From Mucilaginibacter sp. (GTDB lineage: Bacteria > Bacteroidota > Bacteroidia > Sphingobacteriales > Sphingobacteriaceae), in the NCBI GenBank assembly GCA_019235595.1, contig JAFAKI010000357.1:1-6314 (forward strand): a stretch of DNA of 6,314 nt, given 5' to 3'. Position 1 is the stretch's first letter. The number at the start of each line of letters is the position of its first letter. The notes beneath the pieces were generated by a model. It made no database searches. It saw only the letters and a program-made list of their open reading frames with translations, and had not been told where the DNA came from. A program made the position numbers and the translations under genes. This document shows positions 1-6,272 of the stretch, in pieces.

Positions 1-3000
1 TTTCGCCTTTTACGATAGCCTCGTAAGTTTTGGCACGACCGATCACGTCGTCAGATTTCACGGTCAATATTTCCTGCAGGATGTTGGCGGCACCGAATGC
101 TTCGAGCGCCCAAACCTCCATCTCACCAAAACGCTGGCCACCGAACTGGGCTTTACCACCCAGCGGCTGTTGCGTAATCAGCGAGTATGGCCCGATAGAA
201 CGCGCGTGCATCTTATCGTCAACCATGTGGCCCAGTTTCAGCATGTAGATGATACCTACTGTAGTTGGCTGATCAAAACGATCACCAGTTAAACCATTGT
301 ACAGATAAGTTCTGCCTGATTCTGGTAAGCCTGCTTTAGCAATCCACTCTTCTACTTCTTCGTGGCTTGCACCGTCGAAGATAGGAGTAGCGAATTTCAC
401 GCCCAGCTCTTTACCTGCCCAGCCCAATACGGTTTCGTAGATCTGGCCCAGGTTCATACGCGAAGGTACACCCAGTGGGTTCAGAACGATATCAACAGGC
501 GTTCCGTCTTCCAAGAATGGCATATCTTCGTCACGAACAATACGGGCAACAATACCCTTGTTACCGTGACGTCCGGCCATTTTATCACCCACTTTCAGCT
601 TACGTTTCTTAGCGATGTAAACCTTAGCCATCTGAACGATACCTGATGGAAGCTCGTCACCTACGCTGATCGCGAATTTATCGCGACGGTAAGCACCTAA
701 TTCCTCATTTACCTTGATGCCATAGTTATGAAGAAGAATCTTGATTTGATCATTCTTGTCATCATCAGTAGTCCATTTGGTTGGGTTGATATTTTCATAG
801 TTCAACTCAGCCAGGATTTTCTGGGTGAACTTAACACCTTTTGGTACCAGCAACTCTTTGTAAACATTGTAAACACCTTGTGATGTTTTACCATTTACGA
901 TCTCGAATAATTTGTCGATCAAAATATTCTTCAGATCCTTCATTGCCTTTTCGTGCTTGGTATCAAGCTTATCCAGCTGTGCTTTTTCTTCAGCTTTTGA
1001 AGTTTTCTTTGCACGTGAGAACAATTTGGTATCGATAACCACACCATTGATTGATGGCGGAGTTTTCAGCGATGCGTCTTTCACGTCACCTGCTTTATCA
1101 CCAAATATGGCACGTAACAATTTTTCTTCCGGTGAAGGATCAGACTCACCTTTTGGAGTGATCTTACCGATCAGGATGTCGCCTTCTTTCACCTCAGCAC
1201 CGATACGGATGATACCGTCTTCATCAAGGTCTTTAGTAGCCTCTTCTGATACGTTCGGGATATCCGGTGTCAACTCTTCTTCACCGCGTTTAGTGTCACG
1301 AACTTCAAGTTCAAACTCTTCAACGTGTAATGAAGTAAATATATCCTGCGACACAACGCGCTCTGAGATCACGATCGCATCCTCAAAGTTATATCCCTGC
1401 CAAGGCATGAATGCTACTTTAAGGTTACGGCCCAATGCCAGCTCACCATTTTGTGTTGCATAACCTTCGCAAAGCACCTGGCCTTTTTCAACCCTTTCGC
1501 CTTTCTTAACGATCGGTTTCAGGTTCATGGTAGTGCTTTGGTTGGTTTTCTTAAACTTAGTTAACAGGTAAGTCTTGCTATCACCATCAAATGATACAAG
1601 GCGCTCGTCCTCGTTACGGTCGTATTTGATACGGATCTCGGTTGCATCAACATACTCAACCACACCATCACCTTCAGCGTTAATCAGCGTACGGGAGTCT
1701 TTCGCTACACGGCCTTCCAAACCTGTACCTACTATCGGCGCCTCAGGGCGCAGCAGCGGCACAGCCTGGCGTTGCATGTTCGAACCCATCAGCGCACGGT
1801 TAGCGTCATCGTGTTCCAGGAATGGAATCAGCGATGCGGCTATCGAAGTGATCTGGTTCGGAGCAATATCCATGTAATCAAGTCTTTCAGGCTCAATTAC
1901 CGGAAAGTCACCCTCAAAACGTGCTTTAACACGCGGAGTTGCAAAAATACCTTTGTCGTCATATACCGCATTTGCCTGACCGATGGTTTTACCATCTTCG
2001 TCTTCGGCAGACAGGTATACAACTGGCTCATCAACTGCTACTACACCATTATCAACGCGTTTGTATGGGGTTTCGATGAAACCTAAGTTGTTGATCTTGG
2101 CGTGAACGCAAAGTGAAGAGATCAGACCGATGTTCGGACCTTCGGGGGTTTCGATGGTACACAAACGACCATAGTGGGTATAGTGTACGTCACGAACCTC
2201 GAAACCGGCACGCTCACGTGACAGACCACCCGGACCTAAGGCTGACAGACGACGCTTGTGCGTGATCTCTGCCAGTGGGTTGGTTTGATCCATGAACTGA
2301 GAAAGCTGGTTGGTACCGAAGAACGAGTTGATCACCGATGACAATGTACGTGCATTGATCAAATCAGTTGGTGTGAACACCTCGTTGTCACGGATGTTCA
2401 TACGTTCACGGATGGTACGTGCCATACGTGCCAGACCTACGCCGAACTGAGCATATAATTGCTCACCTACAGTACGTACACGACGGTTTGACAAGTGATC
2501 GATATCATCCACCTCAGCTTTTGAGTTGATCAGTTTGATCAGGTATTTAACGATTGCAATAATGTCTTGCTTGGTTAAAACCTTGGTCTCATCTGATGTA
2601 TCCAGCTGAAGCTTGCGGTTGATGCGGTAACGGCCCACATCACCCAGGTCATATCTTTTATCAGAGAAGAACAAACGATCGATGATACCACGTGCTGTTT
2701 CCTCATCAGGTGGTTCAGCGTTACGTAATTGACGGTAGATGTGCTCAACCGCTTCTTTTTCTGAGTTAGAAGTATCTTTTTGTAAGGTATTATATATAAT
2801 AGTATAATCACCGCTGGTGGCAGCATCTTCCTTGTTTAGGATGATAGTTTTTACACCTGCGTCAATGATCATATCAATATGGTCGTCTTCCAAAACGGTT
2901 TCACGCTCAAGGATGATCTCATTACGGTCGATAGACACTACTTCACCGGTATCCTCATCAACAAAGTCTTCAACCCATTTTTTTAGAACCCTTGCTGCAA

Positions 3001-3718
3001 GTTTACGGCCGATATATTTTTTCAGACCTGATTTGCTCACTTTCACTTCGTCAGCCAGCTCAAATAATTCCAATATATCTTTATCAGAATCGTAGCCGAT
3101 AGCACGAAGCAGCGTAGTAACCGGGAATTTCTTTTTACGGTCGATGTAAGCGTACATCACGTTGTTCACGTCTGTAGCAAACTCTATCCACGACCCTTTG
3201 AAAGGGATAACACGGGCAGAGTACAATTTAGTACCGTTTGTGTGGCGGCTCTGACCGAAGAACACACCTGGCGAACGGTGTAACTGAGATACAATTACAC
3301 GCTCGGCACCGTTGATAACGAAAGTACCTTTAGGGGTCATGTACGGGATAGTTCCCAGGTACACGTCCTGCACGATAGTTTCGAAATCTTCGTGTTCAGC
3401 GTCATTACAAGATAAGCGAAGTTTCGCTTTCAATGGCACACTGTAGGTCAATCCGCGCTCAATACACTCACGTATATCATAACGTGGCGGATCGATAAAA
3501 TAGTCAAGAAACTCTAAAACGAAGATGTTTCTTGAATCTGAAATTGGAAAATTTTCGGCAAACACTTTAAACAACCCTTCCTTGTGGCGGTTGTCTGAGG
3601 TGGTTTCCAATTGAAAAAATTCCTGGAAAGATTGCAACTGAACATCCAGAAAATCAGGATAATCCAATACTTTTCTGCTGGTTGCAAAATTTACTCTTTG
3701 ATTATTTTTGTTTGCCAA
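1..3718 (-). CDS. rpoB: DNA-directed RNA polymerase subunit beta (3' end cut off by window)
   Basis: Beta is the second-largest core RNA polymerase subunit and forms part of the active-site cleft. The frame is open from 3718 to the window edge, giving 1239 codons; roughly 30 C-terminal codons are missing relative to family size. The N-terminus reads ANKNNQRVNFATSRK. The rifampicin pocket FFGTNQLSQFMDQTN lies near residues 466-480 and is followed by HKRRLSALGPGG. Further conserved blocks are RERAGFEVRDVHYTHYGR, IETPEGPNIGLI, MPWQGYNFED (E779, D780) and GDKMAGRHGNKG (K1046 and K1054, matching E. coli K1065 and K1073). Regions equivalent to both Gram-negative beta insertions appear present: about 230-345, and a charged lysine/glutamate-rich stretch at about 895-1030. 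The start must be TTG (3718-3716): an in-frame TAA lies five codons upstream, no ATG lies between, and family homology begins immediately after it. No Shine-Dalgarno is visible. It follows rplL after a 224-bp spacer; rpoC is expected next but is outside the window. Confidence 0.98.
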   Translation of the reverse strand, partial: MANKNNQRVNFATSRKVLDYPDFLDVQLQSFQEFFQLETTSDNRHKEGLFKVFAENFPISDSRNIFVLEFLDYFIDPPRYDIRECIERGLTYSVPLKAKLRLSCNDAEHEDFETIVQDVYLGTIPYMTPKGTFVINGAERVIVSQLHRSPGVFFGQSRHTNGTKLYSARVIPFKGSWIEFATDVNNVMYAYIDRKKKFPVTTLLRAIGYDSDKDILELFELADEVKVSKSGLKKYIGRKLAARVLKKWVEDFVDEDTGEVVSIDRNEIILERETVLEDDHIDMIIDAGVKTIILNKEDAATSGDYTIIYNTLQKDTSNSEKEAVEHIYRQLRNAEPPDEETARGIIDRLFFSDKRYDLGDVGRYRINRKLQLDTSDETKVLTKQDIIAIVKYLIKLINSKAEVDDIDHLSNRRVRTVGEQLYAQFGVGLARMARTIRERMNIRDNEVFTPTDLINARTLSSVINSFFGTNQLSQFMDQTNPLAEITHKRRLSALGPGGLSRERAGFEVRDVHYTHYGRLCTIETPEGPNIGLISSLCVHAKINNLGFIETPYKRVDNGVVAVDEPVVYLSAEDEDGKTIGQANAVYDDKGIFATPRVKARFEGDFPVIEPERLDYMDIAPNQITSIAASLIPFLEHDDANRALMGSNMQRQAVPLLRPEAPIVGTGLEGRVAKDSRTLINAEGDGVVEYVDATEIRIKYDRNEDERLVSFDGDSKTYLLTKFKKTNQSTTMNLKPIVKKGERVEKGQVLCEGYATQNGELALGRNLKVAFMPWQGYNFEDAIVISERVVSQDIFTSLHVEEFELEVRDTKRGEEELTPDIPNVSEEATKDLDEDGIIRIGAEVKEGDILIGKITPKGESDPSPEEKLLRAIFGDKAGDVKDASLKTPPSINGVVIDTKLFSRAKKTSKAEEKAQLDKLDTKHEKAMKDLKNILIDKLFEIVNGKTSQGVYNVYKELLVPKGVKFTQKILAELNYENINPTKWTTDDDKNDQIKILLHNYGIKVNEELGAYRRDKFAISVGDELPSGIVQMAKVYIAKKRKLKVGDKMAGRHGNKGIVARIVRDEDMPFLEDGTPVDIVLNPLGVPSRMNLGQIYETVLGWAGKELGVKFATPIFDGASHEEVEEWIAKAGLPESGRTYLYNGLTGDRFDQPTTVGIIYMLKLGHMVDDKMHARSIGPYSLITQQPLGGKAQFGGQRFGEMEVWALEAFGAANILQEILTVKSDDVIGRAKTYEAIVKGE

Positions 3719-3810
3719 GGGACTTTGATTTTAGTTTAATAACAAACTTTTCGGTAGATGTTTGATTAGATTTGAGATGCTTTTTGAGATATGAGATTTA
3801 AATGCCTATT

Positions 3811-3832
3811 AGTTGAAAGTTATTATTCAACT
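3811..3832. other. Small hairpin in the centre of repeat copy 1
   Basis: A perfect 7-bp inverted repeat, AGTTGAA (3811-3817) against TTCAACT (3826-3832), encloses an 8-nt AT-rich loop. It is nested inside the larger palindrome and would form the tip of a two-level hairpin. Stem stability is modest, with 2 G-C pairs in 7, so a role is uncertain. Confidence 0.45.
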
Positions 3833-3848
3833 TGCAGTTCGTCTCAAA
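3815..3848 (-). promoter_or_regulatory. Weak candidate Bacteroidota-type promoter for rpoB
   Basis: On the minus strand, TTTG (3848-3845) is followed after 22 nt by TAACTTTC (3822-3815). This resembles the Bacteroidota housekeeping pattern of a TTG/TTTG -33 box and a TANNTTTG -7 box spaced about 17-23 nt, with one mismatch in the -7 box. Transcription would start roughly 90 nt before the rpoB start codon. The -33 box falls within the repeat arm and the -7 box within its central hairpin. Such short AT-rich matches arise easily by chance, so this is a hypothesis only. Confidence 0.22.
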
Positions 3849-3892
3849 TCTCATATCTCACGTCTCATATCTAAACTATATAAACGACAATA

Positions 3893-3918
3893 GACCCCGA
3901 CCAAAACAGGTCGGAGTC
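3893..3918 (-). terminator. Hairpin terminator or attenuator after rplL
   Basis: Read on the minus strand, arm GACTCCGACC (3918-3909) pairs with arm GGTCGGGGTC (3902-3893) around the 6-nt loop TGTTTT. This gives a 10-bp stem with one G-U pair. It begins 24 nt after the rplL stop codon. The following tail is only partly T-rich (TATTGTCGTTTATATAG), so termination may be incomplete. This would suit an attenuator that lets part of the transcripts continue into rpoB and lowers beta relative to L12. In E. coli an attenuator and an RNase III site also lie between rplL and rpoB; equivalence here is inferred from position only. Confidence 0.7.
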
Positions 3919-3942
3919 TTATGTTAATTATGCCGGTTGAAG

Positions 3943-4326
3943 TTATTTAACTTCAACAACAGCTCCAGCTTCTTCTAATTGTTTTTTCAGAGATTCAGCT
4001 TCTTCTTTAGATACACCAGTTTTTACTTCTTTAGGTGCACCGTCAACAAGATCTTTAGCTTCTTTCAAACCAAGGCCGGTTAGATCTTTTACTAATTTAA
4101 CAACTGCTAATTTAGCGCCTCCTGCTTCTTTCAGGATAACGTCGAATGCAGTTTGAGCAGCTTCAGCAACTGGAGCGTCACCACCACCAGCAGGAGCAGC
4201 AGCAACTGCAACAGCTGCAGCAGCAGGCTCAATGCCATACTCGTCTTTCAATATCTGAGCTAATTCGTTAACTTCTTTTACTGTTAAGTTTACCAACTGT
4301 TCAGCAAATGATTTTAAATCTGCCAT
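3943..4326 (-). CDS. rplL: 50S ribosomal protein L7/L12
   Basis: L7/L12 is the multicopy stalk protein of the 50S subunit; it binds L10 and recruits translational GTPases (EF-Tu, EF-G, IF2). The 127-residue length is typical. An N-terminal dimerisation helix pair (about 1-31) is followed by an Ala/Gly/Pro-rich flexible hinge (about 32-57, with runs of alanine and GGG) and a globular C-terminal domain (58-127). The C-terminal domain contains the family hallmark TGLGLKEAKDLV (83-94) and ends EEAGAVVEVK. The ATG start at 4326 gives the expected MADLK-type N-terminus. The 60-nt leader separating it from rplJ ends in an A-rich stretch (AAAGAAAAAAGTAAAAATAA) with no Shine-Dalgarno. A-rich leaders are usual for strongly translated Bacteroidota genes, and L12 must be made in excess over L10. 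A hairpin terminator or attenuator follows the stop. Confidence 0.98.
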   Translation of the reverse strand: MADLKSFAEQLVNLTVKEVNELAQILKDEYGIEPAAAAVAVAAAPAGGGDAPVAEAAQTAFDVILKEAGGAKLAVVKLVKDLTGLGLKEAKDLVDGAPKEVKTGVSKEEAESLKKQLEEAGAVVEVK

Positions 4327-4386
4327 TTTATTTTTACTTTTTTCTTTAAATACTTTGTTGTTTAATGCGGAACTTCTGGGCGTCCG

Positions 4387-4905
4387 TTAACCTCTTTCCT
4401 GTAATGTTTTAACAATTCCTGCCAGTTTATTTCCGCCTGACTGCAGACCTGAAATAACGTTTTTAGCTGGTGATTGCAGTAATCCGATAATCTCGCCGAT
4501 CAACTGTTCTTTAGATTTCAGGTTGACCAGGGTATCCAACTGTTTGTCGCCGATAAATACTGACGAATCGATATAAGCCGCTTTTAAAATTGGCTTGTCA
4601 CCAGTTTTTCTCAATTGTTTGATCAACTTTGCCGGAGCAGTTGCTGATTTTGAGAAAAGGATCGATGATGAACCTTTTAATGCATCATACATCGGGCTGA
4701 AATCACCGCCTACAGCTTCCATAGCTTTTTTGATCAAGCTATTTTTAGCCACCTGCATAGTGATGTCGCTTTCGAAAAATTTACGACGGATATCGTTTAC
4801 TTTTGCAACCGTCAGATTAGAAGTATCGGTGATGTAAAAATTACCGTACTCTTTCATCTGTTCAGTAAGGGCAAGAACAAGCTCGTGTTTTTCTTCTTTA
4901 TTCAT
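4387..4905 (-). CDS. rplJ: 50S ribosomal protein L10
   Basis: L10 anchors the L12 dimers to the 23S rRNA next to L11, forming the stalk base. The 172 residues match the family length. The N-terminal rRNA-binding domain (about 1-120) carries the conserved AKNSLIKKAM block near residues 53-62. The C-terminal part (LKSKEQLIGEIIGLL, then a long helix to the end) is where L12 N-terminal domains dock. The ATG at 4905 lies only 2 nt after the rplA stop, which implies translational coupling with rplA. A weak purine-rich AGGGA (4917-4913), 7 nt before the ATG and inside the last rplA codons, may serve as ribosome binding site. There is no room between rplA and rplJ for a separate L10 leader RNA such as the one that mediates autoregulation in E. 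coli and Firmicutes. Confidence 0.98.
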   Translation of the reverse strand: MNKEEKHELVLALTEQMKEYGNFYITDTSNLTVAKVNDIRRKFFESDITMQVAKNSLIKKAMEAVGGDFSPMYDALKGSSSILFSKSATAPAKLIKQLRKTGDKPILKAAYIDSSVFIGDKQLDTLVNLKSKEQLIGEIIGLLQSPAKNVISGLQSGGNKLAGIVKTLQERG

Positions 4906-4907
4906 GA

Positions 4908-5606
4908 TTAGATCCCTGCTACTGTTTTAGTTTCAATTTCGATTCCGGGCGACATAGTTGAAGAGATATGGATACTCTTGAAATATGTTCCTTTAGCTGC
5001 TGATGGTTTTAATTTTGAGATAGTTTGCAATACTTCTAAAGCATTCTCATAAATTTTATCAGCAGGGAAAGATACTTTTCCTATTGAAGCATGGATGATA
5101 CCGGTTTTGTCAACCTTAAAGTCGATCTTACCACCTTTTACCTCAGTAACTGCTTTACCAACTTCGGTAGTTACAGTACCTGATTTAGGGTTTGGCATCA
5201 GGTTACGAGGACCCAAAATACGGCCCAAACGTCCCACTTTAGCCATCACACTTGGCATAGTGATGATAATATCAACATCAGTCCATCCGCCTTCAATCTT
5301 GGCAATATAGTCGTCCAAACCAACAAAATCTGCACCTGCGTCCTTTGCTTCCTGCTCTTTGTCAGGTGTGCAAAGCACTAATACACGTACAGTTTTACCG
5401 GTTCCATGAGGTAAGGTTGCTATACCACGCACCATTTGATTGGCTTTACGCGGGTCAACACCTAAACGAACATCAATATCTACTGATGAATCAAACTTGG
5501 TATAGTTAATTTCCTTTACCAAAGCTGATGCATCCTGTAATGAATACGCTTTGTTAGCCTCAATTTTGGACTGTGCCGCTTTTTGATTTTTTGTTAATCT
5601 TGCCAC
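4908..5606 (-). CDS. rplA: 50S ribosomal protein L1
   Basis: L1 forms the mobile stalk at the ribosomal E site, helps release deacylated tRNA, and in many bacteria represses its own operon by binding the mRNA. The 232 residues are the usual length. Domain I is split between the N-terminus and the C-terminal strand segment (about 160-232). Domain II in the middle carries the L1 signature around residues 121-140 (VGRLGRILGPRNLMPNP), with Asn where E. coli has Gly, followed by KSGTVTTEVGKAV. The start is GTG (5606-5604): the family N-terminus MARLTKNQKA begins exactly there and no in-frame ATG lies between it and rplK. No Shine-Dalgarno is evident. It lies 23 nt after rplK and 2 nt before rplJ, so the three are very probably one transcript. 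Confidence 0.98.
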   Translation of the reverse strand: MARLTKNQKAAQSKIEANKAYSLQDASALVKEINYTKFDSSVDIDVRLGVDPRKANQMVRGIATLPHGTGKTVRVLVLCTPDKEQEAKDAGADFVGLDDYIAKIEGGWTDVDIIITMPSVMAKVGRLGRILGPRNLMPNPKSGTVTTEVGKAVTEVKGGKIDFKVDKTGIIHASIGKVSFPADKIYENALEVLQTISKLKPSAAKGTYFKSIHISSTMSPGIEIETKTVAGI

Positions 5607-5629
5607 TGTCTTAAACTGATTTGTATAAA

Positions 5630-6073
5630 TTAATTGTTCCAGGGAGCTGTACCAGTTACGGTAATTCCCATACTTCTGGCAGTACCTGCCACCATTTTCA
5701 TGGCCGATTCTACTGTAAATGCGTTCAAATCAGGCATTTTATCTTTAGCTATCGCCTCTACCTGGCTCCAGTTTACACTAGCAACCTTTTTACGGTTTGG
5801 CTCGGCCGACCCACTTTTGATACCTGATGCTTCCATTAACTGGATTGCTACAGGAGGGGTTTTGATGATAAAATCAAATGACTTGTCGACGTATACAGTG
5901 ATCACTACAGGTAACACTTTACCAGGTTTGTCCTGGGTACGTGCATTGAACTGCTTGCAAAATTCCATGATGTTCACCCCTTTTGCACCTAAAGCAGGTC
6001 CAATTGGAGGCGATGGATTTGCAGCGCCGCCCTTCACCTGAAGTTTAACCATAGCACCGATTTCTTTTGCCAT
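5630..6073 (-). CDS. rplK: 50S ribosomal protein L11
   Basis: L11 binds 23S rRNA in the GTPase-associated centre, is the thiostrepton-binding partner, and is needed for RelA activation where RelA exists. The N-terminal domain holds the conserved proline-rich helix region NPSPPIGPALGAKGVN (19-34) followed by IMEFCKQFNART. TPPVA lies at 72-76 at the interdomain linker. The C-terminal RNA-binding domain contains ASGIKSGSAEPNRKKV and the signature AGTARSMGI (129-137). At 147 residues it is slightly longer than the E. coli protein (142) because of a short C-terminal tail, TVTGTAPWNN. The ATG at 6073 is preceded by an AT-rich leader (TTAAAATTAATAAA) with no Shine-Dalgarno. It is the first ribosomal gene of the cluster and follows nusG across a repeat-filled spacer. 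Confidence 0.98.
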   Translation of the reverse strand: MAKEIGAMVKLQVKGGAANPSPPIGPALGAKGVNIMEFCKQFNARTQDKPGKVLPVVITVYVDKSFDFIIKTPPVAIQLMEASGIKSGSAEPNRKKVASVNWSQVEAIAKDKMPDLNAFTVESAMKMVAGTARSMGITVTGTAPWNN

Positions 6074-6138
6074 TTTATTAATTTTAATTAGTACTCAATG
6101 TTATAAGTGGAAGCTATGTAACATTTAAGCTCTTGTTT

Positions 6139-6272
6139 TAGATGTGAGATTTGAGACGTGAGATTTGAGATTAACTCGCTTCCGGTACTCCTCGCACTAT
6201 CTGTATTAAATATTTTTTATGATTTAAAATCAGACATGAGTCTCATATCTCATATCTAACATCTCAAATCTA
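6139..6272. repeat. Palindromic heptad-array repeat element, copy 2 (nusG-rplK spacer)
   Basis: This copy has the same architecture as the one at 3767-3873. The plus-strand arm (6140-6174) reads AGATGTG, AGATTTG, AGACGTG, AGATTTG, AGATTAA. The minus-strand arm, from 6271 down to 6237, reads AGATTTG, AGATGTT, AGATATG, AGATATG, AGACTCA. The arms align in register without gaps over five units, with 27 of 35 positions complementary, and enclose about 60 nt of unrelated sequence. The best uninterrupted pairing is 11 bp (6161-6171 with 6261-6271). Its outer ends again match TAGATNTGAGA. The right end overlaps the nusG stop codon. No transposase gene or convincing target duplication is visible, although both copies have TA at each end. 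Confidence 0.85.

Larger units (their letters stand above)
3767..3873. repeat. Palindromic heptad-array repeat element, copy 1 (rplL-rpoB spacer)
   Basis: The element has two opposed arms built from 7-bp units of consensus AGAYNTG. The plus-strand arm (3768-3800) reads AGATTTG, AGATGCT, a 5-nt interruption, AGATATG, AGATTTA. The minus-strand arm, from 3872 down to 3838, reads AGATATG, AGACGTG, AGATATG, AGATTTG, AGACGAA. The arms share a perfect 15-bp inverted repeat, TGAGATATGAGATTT at 3785-3799 against its complement at 3846-3860. Allowing a 5-nt bulge, 23 of 28 positions in the first four units pair. Both outer ends match TAGATNTGAGA, as do both ends of the copy at 6139-6272. Transcribed from either strand it could fold into a long imperfect hairpin. 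I know of no established name for it. It could be a MITE-like element, a REP/ERIC-like intergenic palindrome or a conserved RNA structure. Confidence 0.85.

Noticed and set aside
912..1463. 183-codon open frame on the plus strand
   Set aside because: It lies wholly antisense to the conserved rpoB coding frame, its Ser-rich translation resembles no family I know, and it is a typical shadow of a GC-biased minus-strand gene. The other plus-strand frames over rpoB were rejected for the same reason.
2575..2826. 83-codon minus-strand open frame
   Set aside because: It is out of frame within rpoB, whose own frame is continuous and conserved through this stretch.
3767..3873. CRISPR-like array
   Set aside because: The repeated unit is only 7 bp, units are directly adjacent without spacers, and the arms are inverted; there are no cas genes nearby.
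4363..4386. CGGA/TCCG hairpin at the start of the rplJ-rplL spacer
   Set aside because: The stem is only 4 bp with an 11-nt loop, too weak to claim as an attenuator or regulatory structure.
5634..6041. 135-codon open frame on the plus strand
   Set aside because: It is antisense to rplK, which is an unmistakable L11 over the same bases; no plus-strand start signals or homology were seen.
6096..6103. TAACATTG on the minus strand as a -7 box for rplK
   Set aside because: It has one mismatch to TANNTTTG but no TTG/TTTG at suitable distance upstream, so it is not better than chance in this AT-rich spacer.
6207..6227. AT-only inverted repeat TTAAAT/ATTTAA as a nusG terminator
   Set aside because: The 6-bp stem has no G-C pair and no proper U-tract follows on the minus strand, so it cannot be supported as an intrinsic terminator.
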